This document shows positions 6,542 to 13,499 of a stretch of 13,499 nucleotides of DNA, one piece after another. The notes beneath the pieces are model-generated. The model ran no database searches, was not told the origin of the DNA, and was given only the letters and a program-made list of their open reading frames with translations. The stretch is from an uncultured Pseudomonadota bacterium (GTDB lineage: Bacteria > Pseudomonadota > Gammaproteobacteria > Burkholderiales > SG8-39). The translations under genes and the position numbers were made by a program. The DNA lies in assembly GCA_903864555.1 (NCBI GenBank), contig CAIPGJ010000050.1:1-13499 (forward strand), read 5' to 3'. Numbering within the stretch: the first letter of the stretch is position 1; each line of letters begins with the position of its first letter.

Positions 6542-7528
6542 CTACTGGGCTTCCAGCTTCAGCCCGGCGTCCCTGATCAGGTTGCGCCAGCGGCTGGTCT
6601 CGGTGCTCATGAGCTGGCGCAGTTGTTCAGGCGTGCTGCCGACCAGGACATTGCCGTCGAACTCGGTCTTTCTGACGCTCGGATCCTTGTTGGCATTGAC
6701 AAACAGGGTGTTCAGCTTTGCGATAATCGCAGGTGGCGTCCTTGCCGGGGCGAGGATGCCCAGCCAGCTGGAGAAATCGTAACCGGGCACGCCCTCTTCC
6801 TCGATGGTGGGCATGTCCGGCGCGTCGGGCACCCGCCGGTTGGTGGTCACGGCGAGGGCGCGCATCTTGCCCGCCTTGACCATGCCGGTGGCGTTGGAAA
6901 AGGAGGCCATGGTCACATTGACCCGCCCGCCCACCAGGTCCACCAGGCGCTGGCTGCCAGTCTTGTAGTGGATGTAGGTGACCTGGGTCTTGGTGAGGTA
7001 ATGCAGGAATTCGCCCGGCAGGTGCGTCGCGCTGCCGGCACCGCTGGTGCCCCAGTTGAGCTTGCCCGGATTGGCGCGCGCATAGGCGATGTATTCCTGC
7101 ACCGTGCGGTAGGCAGAGGCGGTGTTCACCACCAGCAGGAAGGCCTGCTTGCTGAGGATGGACACCGGCGCGAAGTCGCGCAGCGGATCGTAGGGCAGGT
7201 CGGGGTAGACCGAGGGGGTGATGGCAATGGCCGGACTCACCGAGAGGATGTTGTAGCCATCGGGGGCGGAGCGAGCCACATAGGCCGTGCCAATGGTGGT
7301 GCCGGCACCGGGACGGAACACCATCAGGAACTGCTTGCCGGTGTTTTCCAGGAAGCTTTGCACATAGGGGCGCAGCAGGGTGTCGTGCGAACTGCCGGCA
7401 TCGAAGGGAATGTTGATGGTGACCGGTTTGGACGGATAGTCATCGGCACCCTGCGACCAGGCGGTAGCCATTGGCACAAGGCCCGATCCTGCAACGACGA
7501 GTGCAGCAGCAATACGATTGCACGTCAT
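6542..7528 (-). CDS. Bug-family substrate-binding protein (copy 2)
   Basis: A second Bug/TctC protein, 328 residues from the ATG at 7528. This start is preferred over an in-frame upstream one at 7729 because it has a GGAGGAG site and begins a signal peptide (MTCNRIAAALVVAGSGLV, cut likely near ATA at 21-23). The extra upstream part would lie inside the SGNH hydrolase gene. Family landmarks are YPSKPVTINIPF (31-42), a first ligand loop PFDAGSSHD (41-49) that departs from the usual PxGGxxD, RPGAGTTIG (72-80), PDGY (89-92), LPYDPLRDF (111-119) and GTSGAGSATHLPGEF (160-173 region). It follows the esterase gene by 61 bases and precedes Bug copy 1 by 123 bases. By eye it is clearly diverged from copies 1 and 4, so it likely binds a different ligand. 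Confidence 0.94.
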   Translation of the reverse strand: MTCNRIAAALVVAGSGLVPMATAWSQGADDYPSKPVTINIPFDAGSSHDTLLRPYVQSFLENTGKQFLMVFRPGAGTTIGTAYVARSAPDGYNILSVSPAIAITPSVYPDLPYDPLRDFAPVSILSKQAFLLVVNTASAYRTVQEYIAYARANPGKLNWGTSGAGSATHLPGEFLHYLTKTQVTYIHYKTGSQRLVDLVGGRVNVTMASFSNATGMVKAGKMRALAVTTNRRVPDAPDMPTIEEEGVPGYDFSSWLGILAPARTPPAIIAKLNTLFVNANKDPSVRKTEFDGNVLVGSTPEQLRQLMSTETSRWRNLIRDAGLKLEAQ

Positions 7529-7589
7529 GCCTGTCTCCTCCTGTGGAAGCTGCTGGCCTCCTGGATACCGCTGGTGCTGTCGACGTGCC

Positions 7590-8639
7590 CTATTTTCCGG
7601 CCCTGGCTGCGGCAAGCAGCGGTGCGATGATGCGCTCGCCCACGCGCTGGCCGAGCACCTTGTAGCCTGTGGCGTCCGGGTGAACGTGGTCGGGCACCAG
7701 GTGCTTTTCCGACTCGCCGATGAAATCAAGACCGTTGTAGTAATGCAGGTTGCGATCCCCGCAGGACTGCAGCGCCTCGATGGCCTCCTTGACGATGACG
7801 CGCGTGTCGACCAGGGTGAGCGCCACCCGGTTCTTGTATGTCTCGCGCTCCCAGGCGTACAACGAGGACATCACGGCAATGGGGATGTCACGATGGCGCT
7901 CGCGCAGGATCTGAATGAAACCGATCAGCGCAGCACGCAGTGACCGCTCATCAAGCGTACCGCGGCCCTGGATGTTCACGCCGACCTCGAAGGCGATGAT
8001 GTCGGCGGGCAGGTCGCGCAACATGCGCGCCACCATGGAATCGAGGTGGCACTGGCCACCAAAGGCGAGGTTGAGGTGCTTGACATCGGCCACGCGCGCG
8101 GCGATGGCCGGCCAGCACTGCGTGGGCGATTCTGCGCCGCGACTCTGGGTGTAGGAACTGCCATAGACCAGCCAGACCGGACGCTTGTCCTCGTGGTGCT
8201 TGAGCGAGGCACCATCACTCAGCCGCAGCGAGCGCAGCCGTGTCTCGCGGTACTCGGGCAGCCATATCTCGATCACCTTCTCGCCGGCCGGCAGCTTGTC
8301 GAAGCGGAATTCGTTGGCGGTATTGAGATGGAAGGTCGAGTGCAGCTTGCCGTCGCACACCAGGTCGATACGAGCCTGCTCGGTCTCGATCACGTTGTAC
8401 TCGTTGGGGATGATGGCGTGCAGAGAGCCATCGATGGCGGTGGCATCACTCCTGAACACGATGCGGATGCCCGCGGGCATGCCGGCGCGGCACAGCATCA
8501 TGTCGTCGATGTCGGTGCGACCGAACAGCCGGCGCTGCTGCTGGGGAATGCGCCAGGGCTTGATCCAGTCATCGCCGCGCTCGAAGCTCATGGCCCCGAT
8601 CCAGTTGAGCAGGGGGTCGTCCAGTTTCAGTTCTTGCAT
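7590..8639 (-). CDS. SGNH/GDSL-type hydrolase with N-terminal beta domain
   Basis: A probable esterase or acyl hydrolase of 349 residues. The start is placed at 8639 (MQELKLDDPL), which has a GGAG site 7-8 bases upstream and follows the cupin stop by 28 bases; a longer frame starts at 8687 inside the cupin gene. The SGNH blocks are readable in the C-terminal half: VYGSSYTQ with Ser162 as nucleophile (GSS in place of GDS), LAFGGQ with the block II Gly (194-195), EVGVNIQG with Asn222, and PDHVH with Asp317 and His320. The first 150 residues look beta-rich and include GRTDIDDMML (40-49), resembling the accessory domain (GxDLY type) in front of some SGNH hydrolases. I see no signal peptide, so it is probably cytoplasmic. 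It could hydrolyse an ester made by the nearby flavin monooxygenase. Confidence 0.88.
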   Translation of the reverse strand: MQELKLDDPLLNWIGAMSFERGDDWIKPWRIPQQQRRLFGRTDIDDMMLCRAGMPAGIRIVFRSDATAIDGSLHAIIPNEYNVIETEQARIDLVCDGKLHSTFHLNTANEFRFDKLPAGEKVIEIWLPEYRETRLRSLRLSDGASLKHHEDKRPVWLVYGSSYTQSRGAESPTQCWPAIAARVADVKHLNLAFGGQCHLDSMVARMLRDLPADIIAFEVGVNIQGRGTLDERSLRAALIGFIQILRERHRDIPIAVMSSLYAWERETYKNRVALTLVDTRVIVKEAIEALQSCGDRNLHYYNGLDFIGESEKHLVPDHVHPDATGYKVLGQRVGERIIAPLLAAARAGK

Positions 8640-8667
8640 ATCGGGTCTCCGGGGATCGGGTCGCGGG

Positions 8668-9240
8668 TCAGGGATTGAGACTGGCATTGAGTTCCGGATC
8701 GAAGCGGCCGTCCACCAGCAGGTAGAGCATGCGCACCATCTTGCCCGAGCGATTGCTCCAGGCGTGGTTGGTGCCGCGCTGGATCACCACATCGCCCGCG
8801 CGCAGCAACACATCCTCCTCATCGAGCAGCAGCGTGATCTCCCCTTCGAGCACCACGGCATAGTCGATCGTTTCGGTGCGATGCATCATCGGATGGCGAC
8901 CGCCGGCCTCGTAGGTGGACTTGAGGTTGGCCCCGGACTTGCCGAACATCTGCTTTGCCTGCTCCGGCGTAATGGCCCGGGCCTCTGGTGTTTCCGGCGG
9001 GATCTCCGAAATGCGGATCTTGGTGCCCATGGGGTCGACGAAGCTGCGCGGGCCGCTGATGGCATCGGGCTCCTCGGCGGTGATGGGGGCAGGCATGGCC
9101 GTGGTCTTCCAGATGTCGCTGGTGCGGTAGTTGGCGACGAAGGCGTTGTTGTGGACCATGGGCGCGATGCCATCGGAAATCACGATGGCCTTGCCCTGCT
9201 TGTCGTGACCGGTCACGACGCGACGAACGAAACCGCTCAT
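8668..9240 (-). CDS. Cupin-domain protein
   Basis: A single-cupin protein of 190 residues from the ATG at 9240, chosen because of a strong GGAGGAGG site; an in-frame start at 9285 has no such site. The cupin lies at about 105-175. Motif 1 is HPMMHRTETIDYAVVLEGE (116-134), with His116, His120 and Asp126 as possible metal ligands, and motif 2 is GDVVIQRGTNHAWSN (149-163), with His159. The N-terminal 100 residues form an extra region seen in a group of proteobacterial cupin proteins often found in catabolic clusters. The product could be a metal-dependent dioxygenase, isomerase or hydrolase, or a non-catalytic ligand sensor; the sequence does not decide. It lies 20 bases after the Bug pseudogene and 28 bases before the esterase gene. 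Confidence 0.9.
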   Translation of the reverse strand: MSGFVRRVVTGHDKQGKAIVISDGIAPMVHNNAFVANYRTSDIWKTTAMPAPITAEEPDAISGPRSFVDPMGTKIRISEIPPETPEARAITPEQAKQMFGKSGANLKSTYEAGGRHPMMHRTETIDYAVVLEGEITLLLDEEDVLLRAGDVVIQRGTNHAWSNRSGKMVRMLYLLVDGRFDPELNASLNP

Positions 9241-9260
9241 GCTGCCTCCTCCTGAAGGGT

Positions 9261-9652
9261 TCATGCCGACGGTGCGTGTGCGCACTCTGGATGTTTCATC
9301 GGTGCCGGCAGGCAGGCGCAGTATGCCAGTTCCTGGGGCGAGGAGCTGGTCAGCAGCCAGGTGTAGCCATCGGGGACGTAGCTTGCGACATGCTCGGTGG
9401 CCACGACACTGCCGCCACCAGAACGCGTGTCGATGATGACCGGCTGCCCCGGGGACTCGGGAATCTTCGGCCCGGTGAGGCCGGCCATGGCATCCGCTGT
9501 GGCACCGGGCGCACCGAAGGGCAGCACGAAGCGGATGGGTTTTGCGGGCCAGCGGTCGGCCGGGGCCTGAGCATGAACCAGGGCATGAACAAGGCCAACC
9601 GCAAGCAAGACCACACGGGCTGCCAGACGTATCGCTCTTCCTTTGTGCTCAT
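9261..9652 (-). pseudogene. Broken Bug-family substrate-binding protein gene (copy 3)
   Basis: The frame read from about 9625 down to the stop at 9261 gives a Bug N-terminus: a hydrophobic signal-like segment ending LVHAQA, then WPAKPIRFVLPFG, GQPVIIDTRSGGGSV and PDGYTWLLTSSS. It then drifts and stops, about 200 residues short of the family length, 20 bases before the cupin start. The only ATG with a fair ribosome site (AGAGG, ATG at 9652, peptide MSTKEER) is one frame out. The Bug frame has no ATG, only a GTG at 9614. A single-base change near 9630-9645 would join that ATG to the signal sequence. The simplest reading is a dead gene with a 5' frameshift and a large 3' deletion. A GTG-started truncated protein could still be made but would lack the second lobe and the ligand site. 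Confidence 0.8.
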
Positions 9653-9723
9653 CCGCAGGCGCCTCTTGGCGGGCGCTTCCGCACTGGATTACTTCCCTTG
9701 CATGCCTCTCTCTACCGCTGCCG

Positions 9724-11535
9724 CTACCGAATACCCAGATCGGTCGGCGGACCTTCCCATTGCCTGGAGATCAGTCCTTCCTCGATGGCCTTGATCTGCA
9801 GCGCCACATGGCGTGAGTTGACGCGGCAGTTGGCAAAGCCGCCGCCGACGAACCACAGGCCCTCCTGGGCGGTGCGCTTCCACATGTTGTTCATCTCGCC
9901 ATCCGGAGCGATGCCCCAGACCGGCCCCACCTTCTTCGCCATATCGTCGCCCAGGATCTTGCCCACCATCACCTCCTGGGTGACAAAGCCGGTTGCGAGG
10001 ACGATCAGGTCGGCCGGCTTCACCGTGCCGTCCTTGAGTTTCGCACCCCCTTCCACGAAGTGGTCGATCTGGTCGAACTGCATCAGCCCCACGTCACCGT
10101 CGATGATGAGCTGGGCACAGCCGGCATCCAGGTAATAGCCGCCATAGCGGCGGCGGATCTTCATCTGATGGCCGGCCTGGTCCTCGCCGATGTCCCACTT
10201 GAAGCCTCGGGCAATCAGCCCGTCGATCATCTTCCTGTCCAGCTCCACCATGCGCGCGGTAATGCGCTGCAGGTTCTGGCGTGTAACCGGCAGCGTGTTG
10301 GTGTTCACCAGCAGGTCGGCGTCGTCCAGCGGTATGCCGTCATAGGTGCCATACACCAGCCGTGCGCTGGGCTTGATGCTTACCACCGTGGTGGAGCCGC
10401 GCTGGATGATGGTGGTGTCCACGCCATTGCAGTGCAGGTCCTGCGCCACGTCATGCGCACTGGTCCCCGTGCCCAGCACCAGCGCCTTCTTGCCGCGCCA
10501 GTTGGCGCCATTGCTGAAATCGGCGGTGTGCAGTACATCGCCCTTGAAGTCCTTGAGGCCGGGCAGGTCCGGCCGGCGCGGAAAGCCCACCAGACCGTTG
10601 GCGAAGATCAGGTGCTTCGGGTGCAGGGTGCGCTCGGTGCCATCCAGCCGGCGCACCACGGCGTTCCACACGCCCTTCTTCTCGTCGTAGCTGCCGCGCA
10701 CCAGCTCCGTGCCGGTCCAGTAATTGAGCTCCATGGCCCACGCATACGACTCGAACCAGTCGGCCAGCATGTCCTTGGGCAGATACGAAGGCCAATGGGG
10801 CGGATAGGGTATATAGGGCAGGTGGTTCACGTCGGTATGGTTGTGCAGCGCCAGCGAGTGGTAGCGCTTGCGCCAGTTGTCACCGACGCGCTCGTGCTTG
10901 TCCACGACCAGCGTGTCCACCCCCAGCATGCCCAGGCGTGCCGCAATGGTGAGGCCGGCCTGGCCGCCACCGGCCACCAGCACGGTCGGCTCGCGGTCCG
11001 CATAGGCCTGCGCGGCAATGCGCTGGTCCTTCCAGTTGGTGCCCCCGAAATTGCGCGAATAGGCTTCGCCGGTCGGACGGTTCTTGCCGGTCTTCTCCTC
11101 GAAGCCCTTGAGTTCCTGCAGGTTGGTCATGAACTGGAAGGCCTTGCCCGGATCGGAGACCACCAACCTGACCACGCCAAAGCCGCGTCCCACCGCCGTC
11201 TCGAATTCGAAAATGCCCTCGATGACATCGACACCTGCCCGCTGCACCCGCCGCGGTGGCGTGCGCCCCGCTGCAATGGTGAAGTTGCCGGCGCCGGCGC
11301 GGCCCTGCTTTTGCAGCAGCAGGGCAGCTATGGCATCTGCCCCCTGGCGCGGCGTGATCGACCAGGTGAAGGCCAGCAGGTCGCGTGAGTGGCCGTCAGC
11401 CGCGAAATGCGCAGCGAGCGCCTTTTCATTGCCTGCCTTCAGTGCCGCCTCGAACGAGGCCAGCCAGAGGCGGACCGCCTCGTAATCGGTCTGTGCGTCG
11501 CCTTTGTCCTGAGCTGCTGTTAGGGGTTGATTCAT
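9724..11535 (-). CDS. Flavin-containing monooxygenase with N-terminal NTF2-like domain (type II FMO-like)
   Basis: A two-domain flavoprotein of 603 residues. The ATG at 11535 is chosen because it has a GGAGGAG site; an upstream in-frame start at 11580 would almost touch the previous gene. Residues 15-135 look like an NTF2/SnoaL-type alpha+beta domain (YEAVRLWLASFEAAL, LAFTWSI, GVDVIEGIFEFET). Then come the FAD Rossmann motif LVAGGGQAG (186-194), VVDKHERVGDNWRKRY, the fingerprint FKGDVLHTADF (330-340, the FxGxxxHxxxF/Y form of FMO and YUCCA-type enzymes rather than the W-P/D form of type I BVMOs), the NAD(P) motif GTGTSAHD (355-362) and ATGF (514-517). Such enzymes use NAD(P)H and O2 for Baeyer-Villiger or heteroatom oxygenation. 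Bacterial type II FMOs have a comparable N-terminal extension and can make esters from ketones, which fits the esterase nearby. Substrate unknown. Confidence 0.93.
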   Translation of the reverse strand: MNQPLTAAQDKGDAQTDYEAVRLWLASFEAALKAGNEKALAAHFAADGHSRDLLAFTWSITPRQGADAIAALLLQKQGRAGAGNFTIAAGRTPPRRVQRAGVDVIEGIFEFETAVGRGFGVVRLVVSDPGKAFQFMTNLQELKGFEEKTGKNRPTGEAYSRNFGGTNWKDQRIAAQAYADREPTVLVAGGGQAGLTIAARLGMLGVDTLVVDKHERVGDNWRKRYHSLALHNHTDVNHLPYIPYPPHWPSYLPKDMLADWFESYAWAMELNYWTGTELVRGSYDEKKGVWNAVVRRLDGTERTLHPKHLIFANGLVGFPRRPDLPGLKDFKGDVLHTADFSNGANWRGKKALVLGTGTSAHDVAQDLHCNGVDTTIIQRGSTTVVSIKPSARLVYGTYDGIPLDDADLLVNTNTLPVTRQNLQRITARMVELDRKMIDGLIARGFKWDIGEDQAGHQMKIRRRYGGYYLDAGCAQLIIDGDVGLMQFDQIDHFVEGGAKLKDGTVKPADLIVLATGFVTQEVMVGKILGDDMAKKVGPVWGIAPDGEMNNMWKRTAQEGLWFVGGGFANCRVNSRHVALQIKAIEEGLISRQWEGPPTDLGIR

Positions 11536-11584
11536 AGGATGCTCCTCCGTTGATTGGTGCTGATTGTCTGCCGGACCCATCGGT

Positions 11585-12547
11585 TCACTCGGGCTGGTAC
11601 TTGATGGCCCGCGTGACTTTTTGCCATTTCTCGATTTCCTGTTCCAGCCAGGCTTGCTGTTCGTTCTGCGGCATGGCCCAGGGCTCCACCCCGCTGTTGT
11701 TGAAAGCCTGCCGGATATCGTCCATGACGAGGATCTTCTGCATGGACTCGTTCAGCCGGGTGATGACAGGCCGCGGCACGCCGGCGCGTGCCGTCACGCC
11801 GTAGAAAGACGCAACCTCGAATTTAGCCAGTCCCTGCTCGTCCAGGGTCGGAACATCCGGGAAGGTGGTGGTGCGCTTGAGGCTGGCCACACCGATGATG
11901 CGCAACCTCCCGCTCTTGATCATGGGGACCGAGGGTGGCATGGACAGGAAGGCAAGGTTGGCATTGCCGGCCACCACATCGGCCGTCGCGGGACCTGCAC
12001 CCTTGTAGGGGACATGGATCATGTCCACGCCGGCCACCATCTTGAGCAGTTCGCCGGCAAGGTGGAGGGCGCCGCCCGTGCCGGAAGAAGCGAAGTTGAG
12101 CTTGCCGGGCTGGGACCTCGCCAGGGCAATCAGCTCGTTCAGGTTTCTTGCCGGAACAGCCGGATTGACCGTGAGGATGATGTCGCCGCGCGCCAGAAAG
12201 CTGACTGTGGTGAAGTCCTTCACGGTGTCATAGGGCAGGGATTTCTGGGTGCTGGGGTTGATGGTGAAGCTGGAGGTAAAGGTAAGCAGCGTGTAGCCGT
12301 CAGCGGGGGCCTTCGCCACAAAATCCCCCCCGATGACCGAGTTGCCTCCCGCCTTGTAGTCGATGACAAAGGGCTGCCCGAGCGCCTCCTGCAATTTGAT
12401 CGCCACCGGCCGTACCACTTCCAGCGGCCCGCCTGGCGCAAAGGCAATCACGATGCGCACTGGCCTGGCTGGCCAGGTCTGGGCAAAGGCCTGACCAGCC
12501 GTCAGGACAAGGACTGTCAAAGCACATAGTTTCAGCATTAATTTCAT
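11585..12547 (-). CDS. Bug-family substrate-binding protein (copy 4)
   Basis: A periplasmic Bug/TctC protein of 320 residues with a clear Sec signal peptide (MKLMLKLCALTVLVLTAGQA, cut likely after AFA at 22). The mature chain opens QTWPARPVRIVIAFAPGG. The first ligand loop is AFAPGGPLE (35-43), with Glu where the family usually has Asp. KAGGNSVIG (65-73), PADGYTLL (81-88), LPYDTVKDF and SSGTGGALHLAGELL (154-168) are standard. The ATG at 12547 has an AAGGGG site about 8 bases upstream. It sits 53 bases after the carboxymuconolactone-decarboxylase-like gene and 49 bases before the flavin monooxygenase gene, so its ligand may be a substrate of one of these. The ligand cannot be predicted. Confidence 0.95.
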   Translation of the reverse strand: MKLMLKLCALTVLVLTAGQAFAQTWPARPVRIVIAFAPGGPLEVVRPVAIKLQEALGQPFVIDYKAGGNSVIGGDFVAKAPADGYTLLTFTSSFTINPSTQKSLPYDTVKDFTTVSFLARGDIILTVNPAVPARNLNELIALARSQPGKLNFASSGTGGALHLAGELLKMVAGVDMIHVPYKGAGPATADVVAGNANLAFLSMPPSVPMIKSGRLRIIGVASLKRTTTFPDVPTLDEQGLAKFEVASFYGVTARAGVPRPVITRLNESMQKILVMDDIRQAFNNSGVEPWAMPQNEQQAWLEQEIEKWQKVTRAIKYQPE

Positions 12548-12600
12548 GGATTACCCCTTTTGTGGGTGATCATGGGCATGCGATGCGCCCGGTGGCTGGG

Positions 12601-13149
12601 TCAGAGGGATTTGCTCAACACCCGGCCAGGCGACTGGTGACCCACGGTACGCAGCACTGTGGCATTCATCAGGTAGGCGCCCATGGTGGCCGCCAGTTCC
12701 ATCATGCCCTTTTCTCCGTAGCGACGGCGCGCTGCTTCGTAGGTTGCATCGCTCAACACCAGGTCATCCAGCAGTTCACGCCCGAAACGGATGATCAGGG
12801 CGTCGTCGGCAGACAGCCCGTCGAGCGCGCCACGCCTGTCCACGATGTTCAGGGTTGCCTCGGTCACGCCAGCCTTGATCGCCAGCTTTGCATGCGAATT
12901 CCATATGTAGTCACTGTCAGCCGAGCGGGCGGCCACGCAGATGGCCAGTTCGGTTTCGGCATCATTGAGTGTCGTGTGGTAACGCAAATGCTCGACCAGG
13001 TCGGACATCAGCGCCCCCGCCTTGCCGGCATAGGTGAGGAAACCGCTGGGTGCGGGCACCTTGCCGCGCGTGACACTCAGGTGCCGCACGGCGGCACGCG
13101 TCTCATCGGAGAACTCGGGGGAGTCGGCAGGAATGGGGAGTCGGGACAC
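12601..13149 (-). CDS. Carboxymuconolactone decarboxylase (CMD/AhpD-like) family protein
   Basis: A 182-residue all-helical protein starting at a GTG (13149) with an AAGGA site about 7 bases upstream; no ATG fits better. The CMD core is visible as DAETELAICVAARSADSDYIWNSHAKL (63 on, with Glu67, Trp83 and His86 in the usual E...W..H pattern). A second helical half follows (DDALIIRFGRELL, YGEKGMMELAATMGAYLMNATVL). The AhpD-type CxxC redox pair is absent, so peroxidase-partner activity is unlikely. Members act as decarboxylases of ring-cleavage lactones, but many of this length have unknown reactions. It lies 47 bases after one Bug gene and 53 before another, consistent with a role in breaking down an aromatic or cyclic carboxylate. 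Confidence 0.88.
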   Translation of the reverse strand: MSRLPIPADSPEFSDETRAAVRHLSVTRGKVPAPSGFLTYAGKAGALMSDLVEHLRYHTTLNDAETELAICVAARSADSDYIWNSHAKLAIKAGVTEATLNIVDRRGALDGLSADDALIIRFGRELLDDLVLSDATYEAARRRYGEKGMMELAATMGAYLMNATVLRTVGHQSPGRVLSKSL

Positions 13150-13170
13150 GTGGCTTCCTTGAGCGATAAC

Positions 13171-13179
13171 GGGGGGGGG
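13171..13179. repeat. Homopolymer G9 tract (C9 on the coding strand)
   Basis: Nine consecutive G on the plus strand lie in the 47-base spacer between two minus-strand genes, about 22 bases before the GTG start of the CMD-family gene. Such tracts are prone to slippage. Here it lies outside coding sequence and upstream of the ribosome site, so a length change would alter leader spacing only. Confidence 0.7.
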
Positions 13180-13196
13180 CGAACAGGCGTGAAGGT

Positions 13197-13499
13197 TCAG
13201 TTCTCGATGCCACCGAATCGGGTGACAAGTTCCTTGAACCGGACGCGTTCCTTCGCACCGAAAGCGGTCAGCGCCTCGGGCGTGCTGATCATGGGGTCAA
13301 GGCCGCCCTGCACCAGCTTGCCGGAAGTCTCGGGGTCGGTCAGCGAGGCATTCAATGCCACAGCCAGCACGTCAATGACCGGCCGGGATGTCTGTGCCGG
13401 CACGTAAACCGCGAACCAGGAGGTGGCTGAGAAATCGTCGTAGCCCAGCTCCATCATCGTTCTCAGGTCGGGAAAGAGGCCGCTCCTGCCGGTGCCGCC
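13197..13499 (-). CDS. Bug-family substrate-binding protein (copy 5), C-terminal part only
   Basis: The frame is open at the window end and gives the last 100 residues of a Bug/TctC protein. RSGLFPDLRTMMELGYDDFSATSW, beginning at about residue 5 of the visible part, matches the family's RSP..PDVPT..E.G....W segment. It is followed by VPAQTSRPVIDVLAVALN (the P..TP..I...LN helix), a VQGGLDPM region and the closing FKELVTRFGGIEN. The signal peptide and first lobe lie outside the window. The gene precedes the CMD-family gene by 47 bases. The C-terminal half is intact by comparison with the other copies. Confidence 0.92.
   Translation of the reverse strand, partial: GGTGRSGLFPDLRTMMELGYDDFSATSWFAVYVPAQTSRPVIDVLAVALNASLTDPETSGKLVQGGLDPMISTPEALTAFGAKERVRFKELVTRFGGIEN

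Noticed and set aside
6494..7630. Long plus-strand open frame (378 codons)
   Set aside because: It is antisense to Bug copy 2; the translation is a typical high-GC shadow.
10060..11388. Long plus-strand open frame (442 codons)
   Set aside because: It is antisense to the flavin monooxygenase, which shows FAD, NAD(P) and fingerprint motifs; the plus translation has no recognisable domain.
1938..12160. Shared 14-mer TTGCCGGAACAGCC near 1938 and near 12147
   Set aside because: The two copies lie in unrelated settings (leader DNA and the Bug copy 4 coding region) with no extension of similarity. It looks like chance in GC-rich DNA.
11564..12529. Long plus-strand open frame (321 codons)
   Set aside because: It is antisense to Bug copy 4, which has a signal peptide and family motifs; same shadow effect.
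12565..12590. Small GC-rich dyad between the CMD-family gene and Bug copy 4
   Set aside because: Only about four contiguous base pairs form and no T-run follows; not convincing as a terminator or operator.
1..13499. CRISPR array, tRNA/rRNA gene, insertion sequence or phage gene
   Set aside because: I looked for regularly spaced repeats, cloverleaf sequence, transposase or integrase motifs and flanking inverted repeats and found none.

Overview
The window looks like a chromosomal piece of a high-GC betaproteobacterium, most likely Burkholderiales of the Bordetella/Achromobacter/Cupriavidus type. The reasons are a GC-rich third codon position, several Bug-family (tripartite tricarboxylate transporter) periplasmic binding proteins in a row, and a large Orn/Lys/Arg decarboxylase of the form common in Burkholderiales. 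Every gene I can support lies on the minus strand; the long plus-strand frames are antisense shadows.

Right block, 13499 down to 3329: a catabolic-looking gene train in tight head-to-tail order. It runs: Bug binding protein (C-terminal part only, cut by the window edge), carboxymuconolactone-decarboxylase-like protein, Bug protein, two-domain (NTF2-like plus FAD/NAD(P)) flavin monooxygenase, broken Bug pseudogene, cupin protein, SGNH/GDSL esterase, Bug protein, Bug protein, CaiB/BaiF CoA-transferase, enoyl-CoA hydratase-like protein. Most spacers are 13 to 125 bases and carry good Shine-Dalgarno sequences, so one or a few polycistronic messages are likely. The enzymes could form a route: monooxygenase (ketone to ester, or heteroatom oxidation), esterase, CoA activation, crotonase step. 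Several solute-binding proteins would capture the carboxylated substrates. This route is inference. No TctA/TctB membrane subunits and no regulator are present in the window.

Middle, 3328 to 1683: two stretches largely without genes, separated by one small basic ORF of unknown function (2510-2755). The stretch 2756-3328 is less GC-rich than its surroundings and holds two DnaA-box-like 9-mers.

Left block, 1682 to the window start: the N-terminal 560 residues of an inducible-type PLP amino-acid decarboxylase (polyamine synthesis or acid resistance). Its upstream region is the most interesting non-coding part. On the minus strand it holds a strong sigma70-like promoter (2054-2081, about 365 nt leader), a second promoter-like site (1845-1873), a perfect 12-bp hairpin (1798-1827), and two 21-codon upstream ORFs. 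The second uORF stops in an ATGA overlap with the decarboxylase start. This suggests leader-mediated control, comparable in principle to the SpeFL-type ornithine-sensing leader of enterics, but it is unproven.
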